From positions 2,666,001 through 2,730,000 of the forward strand of contig OZ241752.1 of assembly GCA_965201155.1 (NCBI GenBank): a stretch of DNA of 64,000 nt. Direction: 5' to 3'. The notes under the pieces were generated by a model. It made no database searches. It was given only the letters and a program-made list of their open reading frames with translations, and was not told the DNA's origin. Numbering within the stretch: the stretch's first letter is position 1; each line of letters starts with the position of its first letter. This DNA comes from JANQOH01 sp965201155. Lineage in GTDB: Bacteria; Pseudomonadota; Alphaproteobacteria; UBA7887. Shown here piece by piece: positions 52,416-61,168 of this stretch. Position numbers and translations under genes: made by a program.

Positions 52416-53908
52416 TGCAAGGTGGGGATAGTGTATTCCGCGCCCTGGCGAATGCCTGACGGCCAGCGTGCGGTGACCGTCTTGATCTGGGTATAGAAGC
52501 GCACGCCGTCCATACCGTGGGCATTGGCGCCGCCGAACCGCGAGCGTTTCCAGCCGCCGAAACTGTGATAGGCCACGGGAACCGGGATCGGCACATTCAC
52601 CCCGATCATGCCGATATTGGCGCGGGCGGCGAAGTCCTTCGCCGCGTCGCCGTCCCGCGTGAAAATTGCCGCGCCATTGCCATATTCGTTCTCGCGCACC
52701 AGTTTGAGCGCGCCCTCATAGTCCGGCGTGCGCATGACGGAAAGAACGGGGCCGAAAATCTCCTGTTTGTAAATGTCCATGTCGGCAGTCACCTTGTCGA
52801 ACAGGCATCCGCCCATGAAATAGCCGTTTTCATAGCCCTGGAGCGTATAGGAGCGGCCATCGACAACAAGGTCCGCGCCCTGGGCAACCCCCGAGTCGAC
52901 AAGGCCGGTGATGCGTTCCAGCGCCTGTCGGCTGACGATCGGTCCCATATCCGCCTCCGCGTCGTTGTACGGGCCGATGCGGAGGTTTTCGACGCGCGGC
53001 TTCAGCCGCGAGATCAACGGCTCCGCGCTGCCGCCGACGGCCACTGCGACCGAGACGGCCATGCAGCGCTCGCCGGCGGAGCCGTAGGCAGCACCCATCA
53101 GCGCATCTGCCGCCTGGTCCATGTCGGCGTCGGGCATCACCACCATATGGTTCTTGGCGCCACCAAGGGCCTGCACGCGCTTGCCGTGCGCCGAGGCGGT
53201 TGCGTAGACATATTCGGCCACCGGGGTGGAGCCGACAAAGCTCACTGCCGCGACTTCAGGGTCCGTGAGCAGCGCGTCCACAGCCTCCTTGTCGCCATTG
53301 ACGACATTGAACACGCCGTCCGGCACGCCGGCCTCGCTGAACAGTTCCGCGAGACGGAGCGGACAGCTCGGGTCCTTCTCCGAGGGTTTGAGCACGAAAC
53401 TGTTGCCGCAGGCGAGGGCCAGCGGCGCCATCCAGAGCGGGATCATGGCGGGGAAATTGAAAGGCGTAATCCCCGCACATACTCCCAACGGCTGCCGCAT
53501 CGAGTAGCTGTCCACGCCGGTGCCCACCGCTTCCGTGAATTCACCCTTGAGCAAATGGGGAATGCCGCAGGCAAACTCCACCACTTCCAGCCCGCGCGTG
53601 ATCGACCCCTTGGCGTCCGGGATCGTCTTGCCGTGCTCGCTGGAGACCAGTTCCGCCAACTCGTCCATGTGGGTTTCGATCAGCGACTTGAGGCGGAACA
53701 TGATCCGCGCGCGGGCGATGGGCGTGGTAGCCGCCCAGGCCGGCTGCGCTGCAGCAGCCGCGGCGACCGCGCTGCGCACATCTGCAGCCGAGGCATGAGG
53801 AACTTCGCGGATAACCTCGCCGGTCGCCGGGTTGGTCACGGCGCCGGCGCGTCCGTTCGCGCCGGTCGTGTGTGCGCCGTTGATATAATGGTGAAGTACT
53901 TCCGGCAT
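52412..53908 (-). CDS. mmsA: CoA-acylating methylmalonate-semialdehyde dehydrogenase
   Basis: Oxidises methylmalonate or malonate semialdehyde to propionyl- or acetyl-CoA in valine and inositol breakdown. The 498-residue ALDH-family protein carries the catalytic Cys282 in SAGERCMAV, NFPAMIPLWMAP and SFVGSTPVAEYVY. Those residues fit MmsA rather than general ALDHs. An AAGGAGCG site precedes the ATG. No mmsB or other valine gene is adjacent; zapE follows with a 4-nt overlap. Confidence 0.9.
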   Translation of the reverse strand: MPEVLHHYINGAHTTGANGRAGAVTNPATGEVIREVPHASAADVRSAVAAAAAAQPAWAATTPIARARIMFRLKSLIETHMDELAELVSSEHGKTIPDAKGSITRGLEVVEFACGIPHLLKGEFTEAVGTGVDSYSMRQPLGVCAGITPFNFPAMIPLWMAPLALACGNSFVLKPSEKDPSCPLRLAELFSEAGVPDGVFNVVNGDKEAVDALLTDPEVAAVSFVGSTPVAEYVYATASAHGKRVQALGGAKNHMVVMPDADMDQAADALMGAAYGSAGERCMAVSVAVAVGGSAEPLISRLKPRVENLRIGPYNDAEADMGPIVSRQALERITGLVDSGVAQGADLVVDGRSYTLQGYENGYFMGGCLFDKVTADMDIYKQEIFGPVLSVMRTPDYEGALKLVRENEYGNGAAIFTRDGDAAKDFAARANIGMIGVNVPIPVPVAYHSFGGWKRSRFGGANAHGMDGVRFYTQIKTVTARWPSGIRQGAEYTIPTLQ

Positions 53909-53966
53909 AAGGCCGCTCCTTGTTGGTCGACGACGTATCGGGCAATGCCCGCCGCCGGTCAGGTCA

Positions 53967-53981
53967 GGTCCCGAAGGGACC
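53967..53981 (-). terminator. UUCG-type hairpin after the TRAP binding-protein gene
   Basis: On the minus strand GGTCCCTTCGGGACC folds as a GC-rich stem closed by a C(UUCG)G loop, an unusually stable hairpin, 30 nt past the dctP-type stop. No T-run follows, so it may act as a Rho-assisted terminator or RNA stabiliser. Confidence 0.4.
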
Positions 53982-54011
53982 GTGTCATTCAGGTTGGTTT
54001 CCTGCGGTGCG

Positions 54012-55127
54012 TTACAGATAGCCCAGATCGCGCCAGATCGCGTACCGTTCGCGAAATGCCTTCAAAGATTCCCAGGCCTTGGCGAAAGTCTCGTTGGCCG
54101 CTGCCTCTTCCGCCGCCACTTCATCCCACGCATCGGAGAAAATCTGCAGCATTTCGGGCGACCAGCGGTGCAGTTCCACGCCCTGGCCCTGGAGGAACTC
54201 GAGAGCCGGCACTTGTGCGGCTTCGCCATAGGCCACGGCCTCGCGCACCATGTCGCCGCAGGAGACTTCGAACATGCGCTGTTGACGCGGACTCAGCGTG
54301 TTCCAATTGTCCAGATTGAGCAGGATTTCCGCCCAGGTGGACTGTTGGTGCCAGCCAGGGAAATAATAGTGCTGCGCGATTTCATGGAAGCCGAGATTGC
54401 GGTCGATGGCGGGGCTGGCATATTCGGTGGCGTCGATGGTTCCCAGTTCGAGCGCCGGGTAGATATCGCCGCCGGCCAGCAACTGGGTGGAAACGCCCAC
54501 TTTCTCCATGACCCGTGCACCGAGCGCAAAGAAGCGCATTTTCAGGCCGCGCAAGTCTTCGACTCCGGTGATTTCCTGACGGAACCAGCCCGACGCTTCG
54601 GGCGGGAAGATCATGCACAGCAGACTTTTCAGATTATGCACGGCGTACAGGTCATCGAGCATTTCGCGCCCGCCGCCATGATAGAACCATGCCATGTATT
54701 CGGGCGCCGCAGGGCCGAACGGCACCGAGGCGAACAATTGCAGGGCGGCGTCCTTGCCGGCCCAGAAACCGGGGGTCGAGTAGCCCGCATCAACGGACCC
54801 CTGCGACACGGCATCGAAGATTTCCAGCGGCGGCACCAGTGCGTTCGGCTCGAAATACTGAATCTTGATATCGCCGTCGGACAGCACATCCACATGGTCG
54901 ATGAAGCGGTCGATCAACTCGCCGAGAATGGGCGTTTCCTTGGTATAGGCGCTGGCCAGTTTCCAGCGTACCCGCGGACCTTCCTCCTCCACGGCGACCG
55001 GTGTTCCTGCGGTCTGCCGGGCGCCCTCGTCCTGTGGTGCTTCCGGCGACAGAGCCTGCGGGATGAAATGGCCGGCGACGATGCCCACCACGAAAATGGC
55101 GATCAATCCGATAACCCGGGAATTCAT
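54012..55127 (-). CDS. TRAP transporter solute-binding protein (DctP family)
   Basis: Periplasmic receptor of a tripartite ATP-independent transporter, 371 residues. The N-terminus (about residues 4-24) is a hydrophobic segment without an obvious cleavage site, so it may be a membrane anchor. WKLASAYTKETP starts the mature fold. DLRGLKMRFFALGARVMEK holds the conserved ligand-binding Arg, and LGFHEIAQHYYFPGWHQQST resembles the TakP/FcbT1 branch that binds 2-oxo acids or aromatic acids. No dctQ/dctM membrane genes lie in the window, so it is an orphan here. GAGGGAGG is the ribosome-binding site. Confidence 0.85.
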   Translation of the reverse strand: MNSRVIGLIAIFVVGIVAGHFIPQALSPEAPQDEGARQTAGTPVAVEEEGPRVRWKLASAYTKETPILGELIDRFIDHVDVLSDGDIKIQYFEPNALVPPLEIFDAVSQGSVDAGYSTPGFWAGKDAALQLFASVPFGPAAPEYMAWFYHGGGREMLDDLYAVHNLKSLLCMIFPPEASGWFRQEITGVEDLRGLKMRFFALGARVMEKVGVSTQLLAGGDIYPALELGTIDATEYASPAIDRNLGFHEIAQHYYFPGWHQQSTWAEILLNLDNWNTLSPRQQRMFEVSCGDMVREAVAYGEAAQVPALEFLQGQGVELHRWSPEMLQIFSDAWDEVAAEEAAANETFAKAWESLKAFRERYAIWRDLGYL

Positions 55128-55193
55128 GACGTCCTCCCTCGTCCGCGCGAAACCGCTGCAGCATAAAGCGTTTTGCCCTGCGTCTCCATAGCC

Positions 55194-56138
55194 CTACAGG
55201 GGGAAGGAAGCGGGGGTTACGGTCATTCCGATATAGACCACATAGGCCGCGGCCAGCAGGCCGCCTTCGACACGCGTGATGCGCCGCCCGCTGCGCGCGG
55301 CAAGCAGGCACAGCACAGTGACGCCCAGCATTGCCCACAGGTCGAAGCGCAGCAATTCAACGGGCACGGGCACCGATGTGACTATCGCCGTAACGCCGGC
55401 AATGCCCAGCATGTTGAACAGATTGCTGCCCAGCGCATTGCCGAGCGCCAGGTCGCCATGGCCGCGCCATGCGGCGATCCCTGCTGCAGCGAGTTCGGGA
55501 AGCGATGTGCCGAACGCAATGAGCGTAAGGCCGATCACCGCTTCGGAGAGGCCGGCGAGGCGCGCAACTTCCACCGCTCCGTCAATGAGAAGGCGGGCGC
55601 CGACCAACACACCGGCCATGCCGACAAGGGAGATGGCGGCGGCGATGACGGCGCTGCGCGGCGCTGTTTCCAGCTCCTCCGGCGCTTCGCTGTCGCGCGA
55701 CGACCGGAACGACCAGACAGTGTAGCCGATGAGCAACAGCAGCATGGCAAGACCGGCCACGCTCTCCAGGCTGCCGAACAGGCACAAGCCGACAAACGCC
55801 AGCGTTGCCACAAGGACAACAAGGCTCTGCCTTTGCACCGCGCCGGAATCCGCGCCGATGGACCGGATCGCGGCCGCGACACCGACGATCAGCAGCAGAT
55901 TGGCAATGTTTGATCCGACGACATTGCCCAGCACGATATCCTCATGACCGCTCAACGCGGCCTGGAGACTCACCACCAGTTCGGGCGCTGACGTTCCGAA
56001 CGCCACCACCGTCATGCCGATCACCAGCGGCGGCACACCCAGGCTGCGGGCAAGCCCGACAGCGCCGCGAACCAGGAATTCGCCGCCGCCGAGCAACAGC
56101 AGAATGCCGCCCGCCACCATGAGGATGGTCACGGTCAT
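55194..56138 (-). CDS. Sodium/calcium exchanger family (CaCA) antiporter
   Basis: An inner-membrane cation exchanger of 314 residues, about 10 helices in two inverted halves. The two alpha-repeats are GTSAPELVVSLQAALSGHED and GTSLPELAAAGIAAWRGHGD, each followed by GNVVGSNI or GNALGSNL. They carry the ion-binding Glu and Ser/Asn residues. It resembles YrbG-like proteins. It is 36 nt downstream of sdhB on the same strand, with no functional link apparent. Confidence 0.92.
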   Translation of the reverse strand: MTVTILMVAGGILLLLGGGEFLVRGAVGLARSLGVPPLVIGMTVVAFGTSAPELVVSLQAALSGHEDIVLGNVVGSNIANLLLIVGVAAAIRSIGADSGAVQRQSLVVLVATLAFVGLCLFGSLESVAGLAMLLLLIGYTVWSFRSSRDSEAPEELETAPRSAVIAAAISLVGMAGVLVGARLLIDGAVEVARLAGLSEAVIGLTLIAFGTSLPELAAAGIAAWRGHGDLALGNALGSNLFNMLGIAGVTAIVTSVPVPVELLRFDLWAMLGVTVLCLLAARSGRRITRVEGGLLAAAYVVYIGMTVTPASFPL

Positions 56139-56174
56139 GCGACTCTCGCCGTAACGGGAAGGGGTGCGGCGGTG

Positions 56175-56954
56175 CTACCGGCGTTCCACCATCAGTTTCT
56201 TGATTTCGCCGATGGCGCGCGCCGGGTTCAGTCCCTTCGGGCAGGTCTTGGTGCAATTCATGATGGTATGGCAGCGATACAGCTTGAAAGGGTCTTCCAG
56301 CTCGTCGAGCCGTTCGCCCGCCGCCTCGTCGCGGCTGTCGGCGATCCAGCGATAAGCCTGCAGCAGGACTGCCGGGCCGAGATAGCGGTCGCCGTTCCAC
56401 CAATAGCTCGGGCAGCTTGTGGAGCAGCAGAAGCACAATATGCACTCATAGAGTCCGTCCAGTTCGTGGCGTTCTTCCGGCGTCTGCAAGCGTTCGCGGC
56501 CGGCGGGCGGAGCGGATTCCGTACGCATCCATGGTCGGACGGAGGCATATTGCGCGTAGACCATCTTGAGATCGGGAACAAGGTCCTTGACCACCGGCAA
56601 ATGCGGCAGCGGATAGACCGCGATGTCGCCCTTCACATCGCTGATATATTTTGTGCAGGCGAGCGTGTTCGTGCCGTCGATATTCATCGCGCAACTGCCG
56701 CATACGCCTTCCCGGCATGAGCGGCGGAAGGTGAGCGTCGAGTCGATCTCGTTCTTGATCTTGATCAGCGCGTCGAGAACCATCGGGCCGCAAAGGTCCA
56801 TATCGACGGTGTAGCGGTCGATGCGCGGATTGGCGCCGTCATCCGGATTCCAACGGTAGACCGCCAGGGTGCGCACGTTTCGCACCCCTTCCGGCGGAGC
56901 ATGGGTCTTTCCCTTGCCGACCCTGGAATTGGCAGGCAGCCTCAATTCGGCCAT
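56175..56954 (-). CDS. sdhB: Succinate dehydrogenase iron-sulfur subunit
   Basis: Carries three Fe-S clusters from FAD to quinone. SCREGVCGSC with the later Cys in LACTKYI binds 2Fe-2S; CILCFCCSTSCPSYWW and CHTIMNCTKTCPKGLNP bind 4Fe-4S and 3Fe-4S. All expected Cys are present. The length of 259 residues is normal. Last gene of sdhCDAB, 31 nt after sdhA. Confidence 0.97.
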   Translation of the reverse strand: MAELRLPANSRVGKGKTHAPPEGVRNVRTLAVYRWNPDDGANPRIDRYTVDMDLCGPMVLDALIKIKNEIDSTLTFRRSCREGVCGSCAMNIDGTNTLACTKYISDVKGDIAVYPLPHLPVVKDLVPDLKMVYAQYASVRPWMRTESAPPAGRERLQTPEERHELDGLYECILCFCCSTSCPSYWWNGDRYLGPAVLLQAYRWIADSRDEAAGERLDELEDPFKLYRCHTIMNCTKTCPKGLNPARAIGEIKKLMVERR

Positions 56955-56985
56955 CGCTTCGTCCTTCAGCGGGGCGCCGCGGAGA

Positions 56986-58776
56986 TCAATAGACCCGCGC
57001 TTTCGGCGGAATCGGCTGGACCTCGTTGGTCAATGTGTGAAGATGCACCGGACGGTAGTCGATGCGTGCGGCGCCGTCATCGTCGAGCCAGGCGACCGTG
57101 TGTTTCAGCCAGTTATCGTCGTCGCGTTCGGTGAAGTCCTCGCGAGCATGGGCGCCGCGGGTTTCCTCGCGGTTTCCGGCGCCCGCCATGGCGACTACCG
57201 ACTGCGCCAGCAGATTTTCAAACTCGATCGTCTCCACCAGATCCGAGTTCCACACCAGTGAACGGTCGGAAACCTTTATGTCGGCGCGCGCCTGCCACAG
57301 CCCGTCCAGTTTCTCGACGCCTTCCCGCAGCACTTCGCCGGTGCGGAACACGGCGCAGTGATTTTGCATCGTGCGCTGCATTTCCAGCCGCAGGGCGGCG
57401 GTAGGCGTGTCGCCGGCGGCATGGCGAAGCCGGTCGAGCCGCGCCAGCGCCCGGTCGCCGCAATCCCTCGGCAGGGGTTTGTGCCGTTCGCCCGGCGTCA
57501 CCATTTCATCCGCACGCAGCGCCGCCGCACGCCCGAACACCACAAGGTCGAGCAGTGAGTTCGACCCCAGGCGATTGGCGCCGTGCACCGAAACACAGGC
57601 CGCTTCGCCGATCGCCATGAGCCCCGGAACGGTTGCGTCGGCGTCGCCGTTGCGCACCGTCACCACCTCGCCATGATAGTTGGTCGGCACTCCGCCCATA
57701 TTGTAGTGGCAGGTGGGCAGCACGGGGATCGGCTCTGCGGTCACATCGACCCCGGCAAAGATACGCGCCGTTTCGGCAATGCCGGGCAGGCGCTCATTGA
57801 TCAGGTCGGAGTCCAGATGTTCCAGATGCAGATGAATATGATCCTGTTCCGATCCGATGCCGCGGCCCTCGCGGATTTCAATCGTCATGGAGCGCGAGAC
57901 TACGTCGCGTGAGGCGAGGTCCTTGGCGGAGGGGGCGTAACGTTCCATGAACCGTTCGCCCTCGGCATTGGTCAGATAGCCGCCTTCGCCGCGTACGCCT
58001 TCCGTGATCAGGCAGCCCGCGCCATAGATTCCTGTGGGGTGGAATTGCACGAACTCCATATCCTGGCAGGGAAGCCCCGCGCGCAGCGCCATGGCATTGC
58101 CGTCACCAGTGCAGGTATGGGCCGAGGTGCACGAGAAATAGGCACGGCCATAGCCGCCGGTCGCCAATACGACCTGATGGGCGCGAAACCGGTGAATTGT
58201 GCCGTCATCGAGATTCCACGCCATGACGCCGCGGCATGCGCCTTCATCGTCGATGATCAGATCGAGCGCGAAATACTCCACCATGAATTCGGCGTTGCAG
58301 CGCAGTGCCTGTTGATAGAGCGTGTGCAAGATGGCATGGCCGGTGCGGTCGGCGGCGGCGCAGGTGCGCTGCGCGATTCCCTCGCCATAGCGGGTGGTCA
58401 TGCCGCCAAAGGCGCGTTGATAGATTTTTCCTTCCGGCGTGCGTGAGAACGGAACGCCGTAATGTTCCAGTTCGGTCACCGCTGGCACGGCTTCGCGGCA
58501 CATATATTCGATGGCGTCCTGGTCGCCCAGCCAGTCCGACCCCTTGACCGTGTCATACATATGCCAGCGCCAGTCATCCTCGCCCATATTGCCAAGGGCC
58601 GCCGAAATGCCGCCCTGTGCGGCGACGGTATGGCTGCGTGTGGGAAACACCTTGGTCAGGCAGGCGGTCTTCAATCCGCGCTCGGCCATGCCGAAAGTAG
58701 CGCGCAGGCCGGCGCCGCCGGCGCCCACGACTACGACATCATAGTTATGCTCGGCAATCGGGTAGGCTTCGGGCAT
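56986..58776 (-). CDS. sdhA: Succinate dehydrogenase flavoprotein subunit
   Basis: Oxidises succinate to fumarate at a covalently bound FAD. The 596-residue protein begins MPEAYPIAEHNYDVVVVGAG. The flavinylated His is in RSHTVAAQGGISAALGNM. HPTGIYGAG and the C-terminal GEAACVSVHGANRLGSNSLL are family hallmarks. The start lies 5 nt after sdhD; a long in-frame extension upstream reads through sdhD in another frame and is excluded. The flavinylation helper SdhE is encoded at 13.7 kb. Confidence 0.98.
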   Translation of the reverse strand: MPEAYPIAEHNYDVVVVGAGGAGLRATFGMAERGLKTACLTKVFPTRSHTVAAQGGISAALGNMGEDDWRWHMYDTVKGSDWLGDQDAIEYMCREAVPAVTELEHYGVPFSRTPEGKIYQRAFGGMTTRYGEGIAQRTCAAADRTGHAILHTLYQQALRCNAEFMVEYFALDLIIDDEGACRGVMAWNLDDGTIHRFRAHQVVLATGGYGRAYFSCTSAHTCTGDGNAMALRAGLPCQDMEFVQFHPTGIYGAGCLITEGVRGEGGYLTNAEGERFMERYAPSAKDLASRDVVSRSMTIEIREGRGIGSEQDHIHLHLEHLDSDLINERLPGIAETARIFAGVDVTAEPIPVLPTCHYNMGGVPTNYHGEVVTVRNGDADATVPGLMAIGEAACVSVHGANRLGSNSLLDLVVFGRAAALRADEMVTPGERHKPLPRDCGDRALARLDRLRHAAGDTPTAALRLEMQRTMQNHCAVFRTGEVLREGVEKLDGLWQARADIKVSDRSLVWNSDLVETIEFENLLAQSVVAMAGAGNREETRGAHAREDFTERDDDNWLKHTVAWLDDDGAARIDYRPVHLHTLTNEVQPIPPKARVY

Positions 58777-58781
58777 TGCGC

Positions 58782-59165
58782 TCAGGCTCCCAGCGCAATC
58801 TTGAGAACGGCGAACACCGCGCCAACGCCCAGCGCGGCACAGGCGAACATGTTGGCAAGCAGCCAGAAATGCTTGGCAAAACCGGCGGGCATATAGTCTT
58901 CGATCACCACGTGCAGGCCCAGCCTGAGGTGCCAGAAACCGGCGCCAAGCAGCAAAATCAGCGCAATGGCGGTGGCGGGACGGGCGATCCAGGCCGATAT
59001 TGCGGCATGGTCCGCCCCGGCATGGGCGGCCAGCCCGGCGACCAGCCACAGCACCAGCGGCACGAGCGCCACCGCGGAGACGCGCTGCGCCCACCAGTGG
59101 CCGGCGCCGCTGCGGGCAGCGCCCAGCCCGCGCGCGTGCGCCAGCGGCGAACGCGAGCCACTCAT
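58782..59165 (-). CDS. sdhD: Succinate dehydrogenase membrane anchor subunit D
   Basis: A 127-residue protein with three transmembrane helices (about residues 28-50, 62-83 and 95-120) that helps bind heme b and quinone. HWWAQRVSAVALVPLVLW and HLRLGLHVVIEDY are characteristic, the latter containing the heme-ligand His. The ATG at 59165 overlaps the sdhC stop as ATGA; an upstream in-frame ATG would overlap sdhC more. Confidence 0.93.
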   Translation of the reverse strand: MSGSRSPLAHARGLGAARSGAGHWWAQRVSAVALVPLVLWLVAGLAAHAGADHAAISAWIARPATAIALILLLGAGFWHLRLGLHVVIEDYMPAGFAKHFWLLANMFACAALGVGAVFAVLKIALGA

Positions 59166-59557
59166 GACGCGCCCATCACAGCATACCCCCATATCCATGC
59201 CGCCAGCGTCAGCACGGCCGACACCACCGCTACCGCCCAGCCGCTGCGATAGACCACCGCCAGTTCAAAGCCGTATCCTGCATCCCAGAACAAATGCCGA
59301 ATACCGCTGCACAAATGAAACAGCAGCGCCCAACTCCAGCCGAATAACAGCAGACGCCCGACGAACGATCCCGCCCATTCCTGTGCGACGGCAAACGCAT
59401 CGGGGCCGGCAGCCGCAGCGCCAAGCCACCATACCAGCGGCACAGCGCCGAGCCCCAGTCCCACGCCGGTGGCGCGGTGCAGGATCGAAAGGACCGAAGT
59501 CAGCTGCGGGCGATAGATGGACAGATGCGGCGATAACGGCCGCGCGGCTTCGGACAT
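59162..59557 (-). CDS. sdhC: Succinate dehydrogenase cytochrome b556 subunit
   Basis: First gene of sdhCDAB, 131 residues with three membrane helices. RPLSPHLSIYRPQLTSVLSI and HRATGVGLGLG are the N-terminal signature; HLCSGIRHLFWDAGYG carries the heme-ligand His. AGGGGG lies about 9 nt before ATG 59557. A 131-bp gap to the PhyH gene holds a large inverted repeat and a promoter candidate. Confidence 0.95.
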   Translation of the reverse strand: MSEAARPLSPHLSIYRPQLTSVLSILHRATGVGLGLGAVPLVWWLGAAAAGPDAFAVAQEWAGSFVGRLLLFGWSWALLFHLCSGIRHLFWDAGYGFELAVVYRSGWAVAVVSAVLTLAAWIWGYAVMGAS

Positions 59558-59587
59558 GCGTGGAAAGCCCCCTGGGTGCCGGTCAAG

Positions 59588-59658
59588 CAACTAGATTTTT
59601 GGCTGCCCCAAGTCAACCGACGGTTTGCCGCCGGTGGGGTCGCAAACCGGCCCGTCGG
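59588..59658 (-). promoter_or_regulatory. Inverted repeat and possible promoter upstream of sdhC
   Basis: On the plus strand, CCGACGGTTTGC (59617-59628) pairs with GCAAACC (59642-59648) plus GTCGG (59654-59658). The result is 12 bp with a 5-nt bulge and a 13-nt centre. Directly next to it, reading minus, is TTGACT (59616-59611), a near-consensus -35; the box 17 nt on, TAGTTG, is a poor -10. The repeat could be an activator or operator site, or a terminator for the upstream PhyH gene, though no T-run follows. Confidence 0.35.
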
Positions 59659-59688
59659 CGGAAATATCCAGTGTCTGCGGCGCCGGCG

Positions 59689-60546
59689 TCAGGAGCCGCC
59701 GGATACGCCGCTACTGGCGATCACCTCCGCCTGATCCAACGGCGCGTAAAAATAGGAGCCGGGGCGGAAGTCATAGCCCAGATCGCCCAGCAAGCGCCGT
59801 TGCCGCGGCGTGCAGCGATTGGGAATCCTAGCTCGTTCGCCATAGTCATACTGGCGAACACACATCTGGCAGTAATTATAGAGCAGTGTCTTGCGTGCAC
59901 GCCCCGAAGTATTGGGCGACGGGCCGTGCCACAGCGCATGTGAAAACAGGATGCAATCGCCCGCTTTGCCGGTTAACGGAACTGCGCCCGGCGTTTTCGG
60001 CGTCAGGATCGGTTCGCCCACTTCCGGGAACGGACGGCGGTGGCTGCCCGGAAACACGGTGAAATTGCCGCAATCCGGTCCGTCCACATCGGACAACAGA
60101 TACATCGCCTTCATGGCGATGGGGCGGCTCGTTTCCGTCACCCGCAGGCGGCGCAGCGCCTCGCCGCCATCCGTGTGAGTATACCCCCTGAACCCGTCGG
60201 AATCGGCGCGCACGATCGCTTGGGTCATGCTGAGACAGATATACGGTCCCATGATATCGACGATAAGTTCGAACACGGGGTCATAGTCGATCAGGTCGAT
60301 AAACGCTTCATGGTACCCGATCAGGTCCCGGCGGTCCATGAAGGCTTCGGTGTCGATATTGATGGCCTGGTCCACCCAGCCATAATGGCCTAGCGGCTTG
60401 TCCATCGGCTCCCAGCCCGGCTTGTTCCGCAGCGCATCGACTTCGCCGGTATAGAGCGCGACCTGCTCGGGCGAGAGCGCGCCTTCGATAATGATGTACC
60501 CGTCGCTGGCCCATCGACGCCGCTGGGCTTCGGTCAGCCGCCGCAT
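59689..60546 (-). CDS. PhyH family Fe(II)/2-oxoglutarate dioxygenase
   Basis: Non-heme iron oxygenase of the phytanoyl-CoA dioxygenase family, 285 residues. Fe ligands appear to be His124 and Asp126 (YTHTDGG) with His207 (SHALWHGPSPN). An Arg in GRARKTLLYN is a candidate 2-oxoglutarate ligand. ATG 60546 sits behind GGAGGGAG; an earlier in-frame ATG would overlap tadA and lacks family similarity. Substrate is unknown. It shares the strand with sdhCDAB but is separated by the inverted repeat. Confidence 0.85.
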   Translation of the reverse strand: MRRLTEAQRRRWASDGYIIIEGALSPEQVALYTGEVDALRNKPGWEPMDKPLGHYGWVDQAINIDTEAFMDRRDLIGYHEAFIDLIDYDPVFELIVDIMGPYICLSMTQAIVRADSDGFRGYTHTDGGEALRRLRVTETSRPIAMKAMYLLSDVDGPDCGNFTVFPGSHRRPFPEVGEPILTPKTPGAVPLTGKAGDCILFSHALWHGPSPNTSGRARKTLLYNYCQMCVRQYDYGERARIPNRCTPRQRRLLGDLGYDFRPGSYFYAPLDQAEVIASSGVSGGS

Positions 60547-60635
60547 GGTCGCTCCCTCCGCAATGTTGCCACGCATCAAGCCTACCCGGCGGCGCTTCGC
60601 TTCGCAATGCCTGAACGCTGGCAGTTCGAAGTAGG

Positions 60636-61139
60636 TTATGGATGTCGACACGCCCGCGACGGCGCATTATCCGTTTTCCTGCGGAGCATGCCGGAGCGGC
60701 GCCGGGCGAAGAAATCCTTGAGAAGCAGCGCTGCTTCCGTCTCGGCTATGCCGCCATAGACTTCGGGGTTGTGATGGCAGGTGGGCTGCGCATAGAGGCG
60801 CGGGCCGTTGTCGATGCCGCCGCCCTTGGTGTCCGCAGCGCCGTAATAGAGGCGGCGGATGCGGGCAAAGGATGCGGCTTGCGCGCACATGGGGCAGGGT
60901 TCCAGGGTCACATACAGGTCGCAGCCGATCAGACGCGGCGAACCCAAGGCCGCCGCTGCCGCTCGCAGCGCCAGGATTTCCGCATGTGCGGTGGGGTCGG
61001 CGCGCGCCTCCACTTCGTTTCCCGACGCCGCCAGAACCGCACCGCTGCGGGTGACGACGAGGGCGCCAACCGGAACTTCGCCGCGCGCCGCGGCCGCGCG
61101 CGCCTGCGCCAGTGCCTGCGCCATCAGGTCATTGTCCAT
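60636..61139 (-). CDS. tadA: tRNA-specific adenosine deaminase TadA
   Basis: Converts A34 to inosine in tRNA-Arg(ACG). The zinc site is His52/Glu54 (TAHAEILAL) with Cys82 and Cys85 (EPCPMCAQA). The C-terminal half, with QPTCHHNPEVYGGI and LLLKDFFARRR, is TadA-specific rather than a generic nucleoside deaminase. The 167-residue protein has a short basic tail beyond the usual end. It diverges from the amidotransferase gene with only 29 bp between starts. Confidence 0.94.
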   Translation of the reverse strand: MDNDLMAQALAQARAAAARGEVPVGALVVTRSGAVLAASGNEVEARADPTAHAEILALRAAAAALGSPRLIGCDLYVTLEPCPMCAQAASFARIRRLYYGAADTKGGGIDNGPRLYAQPTCHHNPEVYGGIAETEAALLLKDFFARRRSGMLRRKTDNAPSRACRHP

Positions 61140-61168
61140 CGCCGCGATCCTACATTATTGTGCCGGCC

